Of a stretch of 64,000 nucleotides of DNA, positions 25,000-33,997 are shown in pieces (within the stretch, counting starts at the first letter, position 1; every line of letters starts with the position of its first letter). The stretch is from Acidobacteriaceae bacterium (lineage in GTDB: Bacteria; Acidobacteriota; Terriglobia; Terriglobales; Acidobacteriaceae). The stretch is from contig JAOAPN010000014.1 in NCBI GenBank assembly GCA_025462885.1, forward strand, positions 496,001 to 560,000, given 5' to 3'. A model generated the notes under the pieces. That model was not told the origin of the DNA. It made no database searches and saw only the letters and a list, made by a program, of their open reading frames with translations. Both the position numbers and the translations under genes were made by a program.

Positions 25000-26019
25000 A
25001 TGAAGCCACGGTACTTGAGTTCGTTATGCGTCTCCCTGCTCTTTCAGGGGCTCTGCGCCCAGGCCCAAACAGGCGTCTGGCCGCCATCAGCGGGGCATAG
25101 CCAAATGCCGATCTGGCCCTCAGCCCCGCCAGATCCACAGCCCGTGAGAGCACCTGAAGTGATCGAACTATCGGGAACGAGCTTCATGGTTGCTGGCAGG
25201 CAAGTGATCGGCGTCAGCAACGTGACCAAGCCAACCATCACGCTATACGCTCCAAAAGGAAAGAACACGGGGGTTGCCGTATTGGTGCTTCCAGGCGGCG
25301 GCTATGCGACGCTGGCAGTAGACCTTGAAGGAACAGAAGCCTGCGACTGGTTGACATCGAAGGGCATCACCTGCGTTCTCCTCAAATACCGGGTCACTGA
25401 CGTTGGTCCATTCCCTCGGTCCGGCCCATATCCCGAGTCCCGGATGGCACTCGAAGATCTGCAGAGAGCAATGGGCGTGGTGCGGCTGCACGCTTCGGAG
25501 TGGCACATCGATTCGCACAAGATCGGGGTTCTTGGATTCTCCGCTGGAGGTCACCTAGTTGCGGCAATCAGCAATCACTTCGACAAGCGCCTTTATACCG
25601 TCCTGGATGCGGCTGATCGCGAGAGCTGCCGCCCAGATTTCGCAGTGGCAGTCTATCCGGGACACCTGTCGCGGCACGCCGCCGAGCGGGATGCGTCGCG
25701 TTATCCCAAGAAATTTTCCCTGCCGAAGCCCGTAAGCGGATCGATCAACGATTCCAATCTCGCATTGAACCCCGATCTACACCCATCCAAAACGACGCCA
25801 CCCACCTTCTTGCTACAAGCAGAAGACGATCACGTCGACAGTGTCTATGACTCGCTGGCGTATTACATAGCCCTCGAAAGGGCGGGTGTTCCCGCGGAGA
25901 TGCATTTGTATCCAAGCGGAGGACATGCATTCGGATTACGAAAGACAAAGGACAGCATCACGAACTGGCCCGGCCTGGTAGATCAGTGGCTGCTTACGAT
26001 TGGAATGACCCATCCGTGA
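25000..26019 (+). CDS. exported alpha/beta hydrolase, esterase (BD-FAE / acetylxylan esterase type)
   Basis: The protein has 339 residues. A signal peptide ends near CAQAQ (residue 23). The oxyanion loop LPGGGY is at about 98-102, the nucleophile Ser181 in GFSAGG, an acid residue in QAEDDHVD, and the catalytic His in SGGHAFG near the C-terminus. The pattern fits exported carbohydrate esterases of the bifunctional feruloyl/acetylxylan type. It probably removes acyl groups from plant polysaccharides in the periplasm or outside. No glycosidase is adjacent. AAGGGACGA precedes ATG 25000. Confidence 0.87.
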   Translation: MKPRYLSSLCVSLLFQGLCAQAQTGVWPPSAGHSQMPIWPSAPPDPQPVRAPEVIELSGTSFMVAGRQVIGVSNVTKPTITLYAPKGKNTGVAVLVLPGGGYATLAVDLEGTEACDWLTSKGITCVLLKYRVTDVGPFPRSGPYPESRMALEDLQRAMGVVRLHASEWHIDSHKIGVLGFSAGGHLVAAISNHFDKRLYTVLDAADRESCRPDFAVAVYPGHLSRHAAERDASRYPKKFSLPKPVSGSINDSNLALNPDLHPSKTTPPTFLLQAEDDHVDSVYDSLAYYIALERAGVPAEMHLYPSGGHAFGLRKTKDSITNWPGLVDQWLLTIGMTHP

Positions 26020-26187
26020 TTCAACACTGATGGTTCCGGCAAGGTCGGTTCGTGGTCGGTAACAACCGCAATTTGAGCGAGTTGTTCCCTGAAAACGGTG
26101 TTTTCGGAAACAATGGGTAGTTGTGACCTCTCTGTCCCGAGTCGATTGGTGCCAAATCGCCGAGTCACTCGTCGAGGCTGGATGAAT

Positions 26188-26976
26188 TTAGTGGCGAGCC
26201 TCGGTGGATTGAGCAGGTGTGACGGTCAGGTCGCCTTCGGCTAGTTTGCGGTGGAAGAGGTCGAAGACCAAGCCATAAAGGGAGTAAGCGAGTTCGGGAT
26301 CGTAGCGGAGGCCTTCGTCGCGCATGAAGGCGTGGGCTCCGTTGACCTCGTGCCAGCTTATCTTCTTGCCGAGTTCGTTGAGGCGCTGGAGGACTTTCAT
26401 GCGGCCTTCGGTGGGGATGTGAGGATCTTGCCGGCCCCACATCATGAGGAGTTCTCCCTGGATGTCTTTGGTGCGTTCAAGGGAGTCGTCGGCCGCGCCT
26501 TTGCCTAGGCCGCCCTTGTGGATATCGGTAGCGTAGAAGCAGGCAGTGGCGAGGACGCGGGGATCCATGGCGGCGCGGAAGGCGAGGTGTCCGCCGATGC
26601 AGATTCCCATCGAGCCGAGTTTGCCGGTGCAGTCGGGGCGGGCTGCAAGGTGGTCGAGTACAGCTTTGGAGTCGGCGTCGTAGCTGGCGAGTTCCTTGGT
26701 GGTCTTCCACTGGTTGCCGCGGTCGGAGCCGGCCTGGTCGTAGGCGAGGATGGTGCCCGCAGGTTCGAACTCGTGGTAAATCTCGGGCATGGCTACGATG
26801 TAGCCGTGCCCGGCGAGCATGGCGGCGGTGCGGCGGATGGGGGCGGTGATTTGGAATATCTCCGAGTAAAAGATGATGCCGGGATAGCGGCCGGGTGCGG
26901 CGGGGCGGACGATGTGGGTCCGCATGGGACCGTGTGAGGTCGTGAGCTCTACGTGCTCGTCGTTGACGATGATCAT
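26188..26976 (-). CDS. dienelactone hydrolase family protein
   Basis: The protein has 262 residues. Cys126 in GICIGGH is the dienelactone hydrolase nucleophile, Glu39 in YSEIF is the residue that activates it, and NGAHAFMRDEG supplies the histidine. This Cys-His triad separates the family from serine esterases. The classical substrate is dienelactone from chlorocatechol breakdown, but many family members act on other lactones or esters. No aromatic pathway genes are adjacent, so the substrate is open. No signal peptide is seen. Confidence 0.9.
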   Translation of the reverse strand: MIIVNDEHVELTTSHGPMRTHIVRPAAPGRYPGIIFYSEIFQITAPIRRTAAMLAGHGYIVAMPEIYHEFEPAGTILAYDQAGSDRGNQWKTTKELASYDADSKAVLDHLAARPDCTGKLGSMGICIGGHLAFRAAMDPRVLATACFYATDIHKGGLGKGAADDSLERTKDIQGELLMMWGRQDPHIPTEGRMKVLQRLNELGKKISWHEVNGAHAFMRDEGLRYDPELAYSLYGLVFDLFHRKLAEGDLTVTPAQSTEARH

Positions 26977-27012
26977 GTCGTTACCTCGAAGATTGCTTGT
27001 TGTGATCCAGCA

Positions 27013-27786
27013 TTAAGGTGTTGATACGGAGCGATCGATCCATAGGATATTGTCCCAGCTCAGAACTTTCTCGGTACCGTCGAACAGCTTTGCGTAGCTG
27101 CCGCCCTGGGCTTTGAGCGAGAACTCTTTGACGCGATCCGGGGGATTGGTCGTCACATTCTTCAGGATATCGAGTACCTGTTGCTGGTGCGAGATCTGGT
27201 AGAAGGTAGGGTTCTTCGCGGAGTAGAACTTTGCGTCTGCAGGGTTCGTGCGGTTGCCGACCGCCTTCTCGAACTTGATGTGCATCTCCAGGTGCTCTCC
27301 GGACTTGGCTTCGAAGATCCAGTCCTGGGTGTCGATGGTAAGGCCGGCAGAATCGGAGGTGCTGGTGCGATGGACGTCCTGACGACTCGCCGGGAGATAG
27401 GCGCCGAAGGGGCCGGGAGCGTCGTCTGGATCTCCAGTAATGCCGCCGATCATGAGCTGAACGTTGTTTCCGGAGGCGTCCTTCGCCGGAGCGGCGAGGT
27501 AAGCGATGCGGTTCGAGCCTTTGCCGAGCGGCTTTCCCTCGGGCCCGTTAATGCTGAGGCGATCGGTGAAGATGAGGCGGAGATTCGCGTCTTTCGCAGG
27601 TCCCTGGGTAGCGACGTTGAGGGTCCAGCCTTCTGGAAGGAAAAGTTTGAGGGCGGCTTCCGGGACCTTCAGGTCGATCTGGAAGCGAGCCTCAACGCTC
27701 CTTTCGACGAGGGTTTCGGCTGAGGCGGACAGCAGCATTCCAAAGAGAAGAGTGGGCAGTAGAAAACACACGGGGCGCTTCTTCAT
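27013..27786 (-). CDS. exported protein of unknown function
   Basis: The protein has 257 residues with a signal peptide (residues 1-23, FLLPTLLFGMLLSASA). The rest is soluble and looks mostly beta, with PEGWTLNVATQGPAKDANLR and LPASRQDVHRTSTSDSAG. I do not recognise the fold. It lies 36 bases downstream of the dienelactone hydrolase on the same strand order (upstream gene here, transcribed first), so the pair may be co-transcribed. Confidence 0.75.
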   Translation of the reverse strand: MKKRPVCFLLPTLLFGMLLSASAETLVERSVEARFQIDLKVPEAALKLFLPEGWTLNVATQGPAKDANLRLIFTDRLSINGPEGKPLGKGSNRIAYLAAPAKDASGNNVQLMIGGITGDPDDAPGPFGAYLPASRQDVHRTSTSDSAGLTIDTQDWIFEAKSGEHLEMHIKFEKAVGNRTNPADAKFYSAKNPTFYQISHQQQVLDILKNVTTNPPDRVKEFSLKAQGGSYAKLFDGTEKVLSWDNILWIDRSVSTP

Positions 27787-27977
27787 GTTGGTTCTATCCT
27801 TTTAGAGTTCTGGGTGGACGATCCATCTTATAGGATTCGTCTGAATCGGAGAGCAATGCAATCGCTGGGGCCGATGCTTCGTGCCACCTCCAAGTTTTGA
27901 TCGCGAAGGAACATTCCCTGAGCCTATAATGCTGACCCTGATGGCACGACCGTTGTGCCGGATATGGAGGCATCATC

Positions 27978-28418
27978 ATGGAAGGACCTATGGGGCATCG
28001 GAATGTTGAAGCTCAGAGACGGTTCGTCGAGGCGGTGAACTCGGGCAAGCTTGAAGGCTTGCGTGCGTTGATCGATCCCGGCGTAGTGGATCACGATCCA
28101 GCACCGGGGCAGGGCCCGGGAGCCGAGGGGTATGTGCAGTTCTTTCACGAGATGCGGACTGCGTTCCCGGACTTGAAGATCGAGATCAAACACATGATTG
28201 CGGATGACCATAATGTCGCCGTGGCCTACAAGCTGACGGGGATACATCGCGGGCTTTTTCAGGATGTTCCGGCAACGGGGCACACAATTATTGTGCGAGG
28301 CGTCCAGATCGCCCGGTTCTACGGTGGGCGCATGGTGGAGCGTTGGGGAGCGCTCGATGAATTGGGAATTCTGGAGCAGCTCGGGGTTGCACCGGGACGG
28401 AATCGAATGATGGCCTGA
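27978..28418 (+). CDS. SnoaL-like ester cyclase family protein
   Basis: The protein has 146 residues. ATG 27978 follows GGAGG by 7 bases. It matches the SnoaL-like polyketide cyclase/ester cyclase family: RRFVEAVNSGKLEGLRALID, VVDHDPAPGQGPGAEGYVQF, FPDLKIEIKHMIADDHNVAV, ending with RWGALDELGILEQLG. Most bacterial members are not antibiotic cyclases and have unknown substrates. It is a single-gene unit here. Confidence 0.88.
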   Translation: MEGPMGHRNVEAQRRFVEAVNSGKLEGLRALIDPGVVDHDPAPGQGPGAEGYVQFFHEMRTAFPDLKIEIKHMIADDHNVAVAYKLTGIHRGLFQDVPATGHTIIVRGVQIARFYGGRMVERWGALDELGILEQLGVAPGRNRMMA

Positions 28419-28471
28419 AGTTGAACTACCTGGTGATTGAATGTGGCGAAGCGTCTGTGGGCTCGTCAGTG

Positions 28472-29107
28472 TTATTGATAGACGGCAGGCGCTTTCATCG
28501 TTGGGGAAGCGAAGCGGAGTTTGAGCGAGTACCAGGACTCGAAGGCATAAAGGCGGAGTTCGCGCGATAGGGGATACTCTTGCGGCCATTGTGCGGCGTG
28601 GGTGCGCCAGTTGAAGGAAAGGTCAGGCTGCTGGCGGTTGAGTGCGTCTGCGAGGATTGCAGCCCGGGGGAGGTGGCTGGGGGAGCTCACGATCTCGGCG
28701 GTGCCCCAGTTGTTGCGGCGCATAAGCTGCGCGGAGTAGACGAGATTCTGGACGGTATTGTTGGCGTGGGCCTCCTCCACGATGGCGGCGTTGGGGACGC
28801 CGTTGGCGATAGCGAGTTGCGCCATGGAATGGGATTCAGTGAAGGCATTGTGGGCTGCACCGCCGGTCATGATGAGGTGAGGGGCGATGCCGGATTTGAA
28901 CTCGCGGACGGCTTCGAGGACGCGCTCGCGCTGCTCCGGAGAGGGAGTTCCGTCGGGGTTGGTGGGGCAGCCGAGGACGACCAGCGTATCGAAGTGCGTT
29001 GCACCCGTATTGTGATTTGGAATGGAGAGGTCGTTGACGGCAAGGGCAACGATGCAGGTGAAGAGGACGATGGAGAGGGCGTAGAGGGCACGGGAGAGGA
29101 GCTTCAC
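28472..29107 (-). CDS. YdcF-like (DUF218) membrane-anchored protein
   Basis: The protein has 211 residues. An N-terminal membrane helix (ALYALSIVLFTCIVALAV) is followed by a DUF218 domain: VVLGCPTNPDGTPSPEQRER, ILMTGG-type LIMTGGAAHNAFTES, and IVEEAHANNTVQNLVYSAQL. DUF218 proteins include ElyC/SanA-type envelope factors and vitamin B12-related proteins; the biochemical role is unsettled. A single-domain response regulator lies 30 bases upstream on the same strand. Confidence 0.85.
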   Translation of the reverse strand: MKLLSRALYALSIVLFTCIVALAVNDLSIPNHNTGATHFDTLVVLGCPTNPDGTPSPEQRERVLEAVREFKSGIAPHLIMTGGAAHNAFTESHSMAQLAIANGVPNAAIVEEAHANNTVQNLVYSAQLMRRNNWGTAEIVSSPSHLPRAAILADALNRQQPDLSFNWRTHAAQWPQEYPLSRELRLYAFESWYSLKLRFASPTMKAPAVYQ

Positions 29108-29137
29108 CGCATCAGGGTAGCAGGATTCAGGTTGACT

Positions 29138-29551
29138 CTATCGGAGCGCTAAATGTGGAAGTTGAAGAATAGCGTGAACATTTGCCAGTAACTGCGGAAG
29201 AGAAAATGGTTTAGCGAGGAAGTTCCAGCCGTGAGTGCGCATCTGGATGAGCTGACCTGCAGGAATATCGGCACCCGAGATGATAAGGACCGGCAGAGAG
29301 GGCTGGATGGATTTCAACTCGAGCGCAAGGTCCATGCCGGAGCGCTGGGGCATGGAGTAGTCGGTGACCAGGAGGTCGATATGCGCGGAGGTCTGGAAGA
29401 TATGGGCCGCGCGGTCGGCGTTGCCTGAGGTGCAGACCGCGTAGCCTTCGTGTTCGAGGAAGGTACGGGTGAGCGAACGGATGTCGGGATCGTCGTCGAC
29501 TACGAGGATGGTATTGGGCTTAGTGTTTGAAGCGGGTGGATTCTGGTGCAT
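29138..29551 (-). CDS. single-domain response regulator
   Basis: The protein has 137 residues and is a lone receiver domain. The acidic pocket is DDD at 19-21, the phosphoacceptor is Asp64 in LLVTDYSMP, and Lys114 sits in FLAKPF. No output domain follows. It probably works by protein-protein contact like CheY or Spo0F. No kinase is adjacent. It is 30 bases upstream of the DUF218 gene. Confidence 0.92.
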   Translation of the reverse strand: MHQNPPASNTKPNTILVVDDDPDIRSLTRTFLEHEGYAVCTSGNADRAAHIFQTSAHIDLLVTDYSMPQRSGMDLALELKSIQPSLPVLIISGADIPAGQLIQMRTHGWNFLAKPFSLPQLLANVHAILQLPHLALR

Positions 29552-29665
29552 TGATCACAATTTTTCCTAATCTCAGTTTTCACTTCATTCGTAATTTGTC
29601 CGTAAGTGTGACTCTTCCATAGGATGCGAGGTTAGCTCAAGGGGATGCGAGGTTGGTGGACGGGC

Positions 29666-31138
29666 TTACCGCAGGGTTAGTAGATTGAGATAGATGGGAT
29701 TGCCGACCAGCAGGAGAGTCCCGGTATTGGAACGGATATTCACGCGCAGCCAGTGGTGTTTGCCGTCGCTGGGGAGGTCGAAAGATTTTTCCGCGTCGGG
29801 GCCGGTAATCGGGGATGAGGCAAGAAGAGTTGTGGGTTCGCCGTCTTCGATGATCTCAGGGTGAGCACCTTCGAGGTGGAGCATGTGGAGGGTGAAGTGG
29901 ACGGTTTGGCCGGCGGGCGCCTTGATGCTGTCGCCCATGATGGCGGTGGTGGCGTTGGCTTGCGCGGTGATACCGATGGTGCGGTCCTTCGTGCCCTCGG
30001 TATCGATGAAGACGTGGCCGGCGCGGATGGCGTTCAGGATGGAGGTCTCGGAGAGCTCTTTCGCGTAGACGACGGTTGTGGGGTGGCCGACGTTGGAGGC
30101 GGGCGGGGCTTCGGCGTTGTGGTTGTCGCTGCCGCCGATCGCGGTGATGCGGAGACCTTCGTTGAGTCGTGCCTGCCAGAAGGGGATGCCGGAGATGCGG
30201 GTCTCGGCGTTGTTGCCGTTGACGGCTTCGATGGCGGGGATGCGGCGGTAGTCGGTGTTGGGAACGCTCCAGCCGCAGCCCATGCAGGCTTCGCCGGTGG
30301 GCTGGCTGGGGTGATTGATGGAGATGAGGCCGTGGAGTGATTCGACCTGATCGAGCAGATGGTTGAGGTCGGGAACGGACGGGCTGGTGAGGCGGAAGTC
30401 GATGAAGGCGGTGGGGCCGAAGACGTTGGCGTGGCCGTCGAAGGTGGTGATCTCGCGGGCGGGGATCAGCAGGAGGCGGTCGAAGTACGGCTGCAGCTCC
30501 TGCATGGCGTCGAAGTGCGAGGTGGTGTTGTGGTCGCTGATGGCGATGAAGTCGAGGCCGCGCGCGGTTGCCGCTTCTACGGTCTTATAGAGAGGGCAGG
30601 GAACCTTCTGTCCGGCCTGGCTCTGGCAGGAGCCGTCGCTGTGGGCATCGTGCATGTGGAGATCGCCGCGATACCAGGCGGGACCGCTACGTAAGGGCGC
30701 GGCACTGAAGGTGGAGCCGCTGGGGATGTCGGTGGCGCGCGAGAGGTGGATGTGCGCCTCGTAGGTGGAGGTGACGCCCTCGCGGAGATTGGGCACGCCG
30801 AGGATCAGCTTCCAGGTTCCGGGGCGAATCGGTCCGGGGAGGTAGGACGGGGTGGCGTCGGACTCGGAGACGGTGAAGGCGTGCTTGTTGCCGCCGCTCC
30901 AGCCACGGAAGCGCTCGGAGTCGAAGAGGCCGAGGTCGATGGTGGTGTGGAGCTCGCGGCCGGTGTAGGAGAAGTCGACAGAGATGCGGCTGATGCCGGT
31001 GGGGACGGTGAAGGGGAGTTCGACGTAGGTCTGGTGGTTGGCGCGGGTCAGGGTGCCGTGGAGGGTCAGATCTTGGGCTTGGCTGGTGAAAAAGGTGAAG
31101 CAGACTAAAAGGCTGAGGGTTTGAGCAAGAAATTTCAC
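29666..31138 (-). CDS. exported PHP-domain phosphoesterase (CehA/McbA type)
   Basis: About 490 residues from GTG 31136-31138, which puts a signal peptide first (LAQTLSLLVCFTFFTSQAQ). The frame is open to 31264 but without better support. Residues about 25-150 form a beta-sandwich region. The PHP domain starts at RGDLHMHDAHSDGSC (metal-binding HxH) and continues with ISDHNTTSHFD, SINHPSQP and GGSDNHN, the usual metal ligands. Related exported PHP proteins hydrolyse phosphate, carbamate or ester bonds. No ribosome-binding site is clear, so the start is uncertain. Confidence 0.82.
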   Translation of the reverse strand: MKFLAQTLSLLVCFTFFTSQAQDLTLHGTLTRANHQTYVELPFTVPTGISRISVDFSYTGRELHTTIDLGLFDSERFRGWSGGNKHAFTVSESDATPSYLPGPIRPGTWKLILGVPNLREGVTSTYEAHIHLSRATDIPSGSTFSAAPLRSGPAWYRGDLHMHDAHSDGSCQSQAGQKVPCPLYKTVEAATARGLDFIAISDHNTTSHFDAMQELQPYFDRLLLIPAREITTFDGHANVFGPTAFIDFRLTSPSVPDLNHLLDQVESLHGLISINHPSQPTGEACMGCGWSVPNTDYRRIPAIEAVNGNNAETRISGIPFWQARLNEGLRITAIGGSDNHNAEAPPASNVGHPTTVVYAKELSETSILNAIRAGHVFIDTEGTKDRTIGITAQANATTAIMGDSIKAPAGQTVHFTLHMLHLEGAHPEIIEDGEPTTLLASSPITGPDAEKSFDLPSDGKHHWLRVNIRSNTGTLLLVGNPIYLNLLTLR

Positions 31139-31172
31139 GCAGTAAGCGTAGCAGGAATGGGAGTCTGCAAGG

Positions 31173-31613
31173 TCAATTTGCGCCTGGGTGGGCTGGCGAT
31201 GGTAATGAGCGCAGGGGTTCCATGTGCTTCTTGGCTTCGGAATTTTGGCGGCTTTCCGGTGCAATAGCCGGAAGGGTCAGCGCGAGTTGTTGCAGAGCGA
31301 AGAGGAGGCGGGCTGCGCGATTGGGTGCGACGCGGTCGTCAGCGATGGCCTGCAAAAGGGTGGAGAGGGTTTGCAGGAACTCGGGACGGGTGGAGGGCGT
31401 GGGGACAGAAAAAGTGCGGCGATCCAGACGCAGTTGTCGGTGCAACTCGCGGGCGGATGGAGTGCGCTGACGGGCGGGGTGGTGGTAGTAGCAGTGAGTC
31501 TGGCCGAGGAGCGTGGGAGAGGCGCAGCAGTGGCCGCCCTCAAAGATATGGGTGCATAGGACAAGGATGTCTTTGTAAACTTCGCCGTGCGGGCTGCTGG
31601 TTTGGATCGTCAT
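31173..31613 (-). CDS. cysteine/histidine-containing protein of unknown function
   Basis: The protein has 146 residues. ATG 31611-31613 is chosen over the upstream frame because GGGAGGGG precedes it. The N-terminal part has CTHIFEGGHCCASPTLLGQT and HCYYHHP, a possible metal-binding C/H cluster also seen in other acidobacterial small proteins. The rest is helical, with ATPase-free text (LLQAIADDRVAPNRAARLLF). No function known. It lies 34 bases upstream of the PHP gene on the same strand. Confidence 0.7.
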   Translation of the reverse strand: MTIQTSSPHGEVYKDILVLCTHIFEGGHCCASPTLLGQTHCYYHHPARQRTPSARELHRQLRLDRRTFSVPTPSTRPEFLQTLSTLLQAIADDRVAPNRAARLLFALQQLALTLPAIAPESRQNSEAKKHMEPLRSLPSPAHPGAN

Positions 31614-31913
31614 GGTATACCCCTCCCCCCGGGGTGTTTTTGTCAAAGTCTAGTTGATAAAAGACTTAGGTCTTGATTGGAAGCTCACCCTACCTCTCTG
31701 TTGAGATTACGGCGCGGTCTTCCGATGCGAAAGGCTCGGTACCCTACCGAGTCTTTGAATTTGCTCCTATTTCAATTGTATGGGGGCGTGTCAAGGGATA
31801 TTGGGTGACAAGTGGTGTAAGTTATTCATAGTAAAAGGAGAAATTGTTTTATTGGGCGGCAAATCTACAAGCAAATGAGATTTTCATGGATGATATCGCC
31901 CGGAGGTTCTGTG

Positions 31914-32084
31914 ATGAAACTGGTGGATGACGATGGCGCGGCGCGGGCGAAGCGGCTGACGGAAGGTTTGCAGGGTCTGCTGAAAGAAGAGTTGAAGGAG
32001 TCTGGCGGGGCAGAGGGATTTGTTCGTTGGGTGCGTTCAGATGAGGATGCAGCGCGAGAGGAATCTAGTGTAAGTCGATGCTGA
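31914..32084 (+). CDS. small hypothetical protein
   Basis: The protein has 56 residues from ATG 31914, which follows CGGAGG by 7 bases. It is charged and helical (ARAKRLTEGLQGLLKEELKE). The 300 bases upstream (31614-31913) hold no other gene that I can see. The product is not recognised, and the call rests on the ribosome-binding site and composition. Confidence 0.4.
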   Translation: MKLVDDDGAARAKRLTEGLQGLLKEELKESGGAEGFVRWVRSDEDAAREESSVSRC

Positions 32085-32436
32085 CGCTTTCTATGTTGGA
32101 AAGGAACGCGGCGTACTCGATACGATTCAGCATCTGCCGCAGTGGTCTTCTGATTGGGCTTCCATTATCTGCTGTTCAATGGTGGAACGGTGATGCCGTT
32201 CATCAGGCGGCGTGCGGAGCGTCAAGTTGAAGTTAGCGGATTCGATCCATCTGGCTTCAGCGGCTTCGGCTGGGATTGATTTGTTTTTGACCGGGGATAA
32301 AAGTTGAAGGGGGCACCCTGACTTTGTGTCTTGCCATGTCGGTTGGTTGTGCCGGCGTGCAATTGATTTTAAGATTCGTCACTTGTCAAAGATGCAACAA
32401 TGTCGGAGCATCAATTCACAAACTAAGAGGTGTTAT
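32085..32436 (+). other. intergenic stretch without a recognised gene
   Basis: About 350 bases with no supported gene. A minus-strand fragment ending near 32075 reads NRIEYAAFLSNIESVSIDL, but it has no proper start and could be chance. No terminator, tRNA or repeat was found. Confidence 0.35.
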
Positions 32437-33482
32437 ATGACGTATGCGAAATGCGGAGCGGAGCTGCACGCGAATTTTAAGTTTTGTGGTCAATGTGGCG
32501 CACTTTTGAAGGCGTCTCGTCAGATGCAGTTACCAGCTTGGCCCCGGTCTATCAAAGGTCAGAAGCGAGTGAACGTGGAAATATTATTCGTGTGGCCTTC
32601 GTCGTAGCTTGGGTTGCGTTCCTAACGTTTACTCGGGCAGGATTTTCTGCTGGGTCGATGGGGGAATGGATCGGCACTCTGATTATTCCATTCGTCTTGG
32701 CTTATCTGATATCTCGTGGTTGGCATAAAGCTAACCGCGTATCCTTTTCGTACTGGTTTTTGGGCTTGGGGCTACTGTTGCCTAGTCTGGCGCAACATAA
32801 CAGGCTGTCGAATCTGTCACACAAAGATCTTGTCCAAGAACTCACTGGGACGAAGAATCTAGATCAGGGCCTATCGCGTAGCGATCTAGAGATGGCGACG
32901 GCTAGCCGTGATTTCTTCAGGGAAGTAAAAGATTGGCGAAAGACACACGAAGATGCTGTGGCGGTCCTAGTACCAAAGTTAGCGAAGTTGTACACCTCAG
33001 AATCATTTTCTTCTAAAACAGCCATGGAAAACGCGCGTCAGGCAGTTGAGCAACAGCAGGCCCTAGACGCCGACACATCAAAAATGTTCGAGATGTGGCC
33101 TCATTCAATGAGGGCTCGCCTCGACAAAACCAACTTGTCTACTGCAACAAAAGAGAAATATTTAAAAGGGTTTACGGAAAGTTTTTCTAACTCCGAGTAC
33201 CTTGCAGCTCGAAAAAGCACAATACCTATAGAAGACGAATGGGCGGCGCTGACACTTGATCTTTATGACTTTTCTCTTGAACACGCGTCCCAAATAGTTG
33301 TCCTCAAGAACGCGGTTAAAATTGGTAATGATGTGGTGCGACTACAGTTCAATTCAAAATTAGCAAACGCTGAAAAACTTCATGATGATCTGCTCGTCGC
33401 ATCAAGAAAAGCAGAAGATATTAGAGCCGCAAAGATGAAGAAAGATGGTGTCTCCCCTGTAGATATTGGCTTGGAAAAGTAA
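32437..33482 (+). pseudogene. zinc-ribbon membrane protein, frameshifted
   Basis: ATG 32437 follows GAGG by 8 bases. The start reads MTYAKCGAELHANFKFCGQC, a double zinc-knuckle in which the first cysteine of the first pair is missing (a three-base loss after TAT would explain it). About 32500 one missing base in the ACTTTTG tract shifts the frame. The other frame continues FEGVSSDAVTSLAPVYQRSE, then two membrane helices and a long charged C-terminus to TAA 33480-33482. Zinc-ribbon plus membrane helices is a common layout of unknown function. The base composition is lower in GC than that of the neighbours. Confidence 0.7.
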
Positions 33483-33570
33483 CGTCTAATAAAGATGCTA
33501 TTTATCTGACAGTTATTTCTATTTGAACGGTGGTATGGATATTGCAAGCTTTTTCGCTCGTGTGTGATGA

Positions 33571-33630
33571 TTAGCTGAATAGAAACTCTTTTGTCCGGAG
33601 TTCTTTCACTGTGTCGCGTAGTTTGGCGGC
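33571..33630 (-). pseudogene. second copy of the uvrB 3' end
   Basis: On the minus strand 19 codons read AAKLRDTVKELRTKEFLFS followed by a stop. This is identical in protein to the end of the intact uvrB at 34537. The DNA differs at eight or more positions, all synonymous. Upstream of this the similarity stops abruptly. It is a scar of a divergent uvrB allele, not a gene. Confidence 0.85.
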
Positions 33631-33690
33631 GCTTGGGACATTCAGCCGTAGTTGAAAAGGGGTGAGCAGTTATGGTGAGGTTAGGCCTTC

Positions 33691-33720
33691 GGGGTCCTTC
33701 GGCTTCGCTCAGGATGACAG
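33691..33720. repeat. dispersed intergenic repeat, copy A (short form)
   Basis: The unit GGGGTCCTTCGGCTTCGCTC continues with AGGATGACAG. It is 29-30 bases, the same orientation as copies B-D. Translated on the minus strand it gives PVILSEAEGP, a peptide common in acidobacterial false ORFs. Confidence 0.8.
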
Positions 33721-33747
33721 GTTTAGTGGGTGGTATGGGGCGGGAGG

Positions 33748-33813
33748 ACAACTGCAAACGATGGGGATAACTGCAAAAGATAGGGACAACGGCAAACGAT
33801 AAGGACAACTGCG
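33748..33813. repeat. 19-bp tandem repeat, about 3.5 units
   Basis: Units at 33748, 33767, 33786 and 33805 share the pattern A(C/T)AAC(T/G)GCAAA(C/A)GAT(G/A)(G/A)GG. The last unit is partial. The period is exactly 19. It lies between dispersed repeat copies A and B in a non-coding patch. Confidence 0.8.
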
Positions 33814-33860
33814 TTATTGGCTGAAAGGTTTTGAGCGGTTGAGGCGGTGCAGAGGGTTTC

Positions 33861-33911
33861 GGGGTCCTTCGACTGCGGCGGCAAGTGCGCCGCCTGCGCT
33901 CAGGATGACGG
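33861..33911. repeat. dispersed repeat, copy B (long form with inner hairpin)
   Basis: The outer arms match copy A (GGGGTCCTTCGACT ... CGCTCAGGATGACGG). The middle holds an extra roughly 21 bases containing GGCGGC-N5-GCCGCC, a perfect inner palindrome. Confidence 0.8.
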
Positions 33912-33930
33912 TTTAGTTAGGGTGGTTTTT

Positions 33931-33960
33931 GGTCCTTCGACTCCGCTCAAGATGACGGGG
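33931..33960. repeat. dispersed repeat, copy C (short form)
   Basis: GGTCCTTCGACTCCGCTC followed by AAGATGACGGGG, the same unit and orientation as copy A. It starts 19 bases after copy B. Confidence 0.75.
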
Positions 33961-33997
33961 TTTAGCGGGAGAGAGGACGAGGCGTCGAGATGGTGAG

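Noticed and set aside
33380..33808. Minus-strand frame of 142 codons
   Set aside because: It runs through the dispersed and tandem repeats and overlaps the zinc-ribbon gene; PVILSEAEGP is a repeat translation.
33748..33813. CRISPR array
   Set aside because: The 19-bp units are contiguous with no spacers and no cas genes are present.
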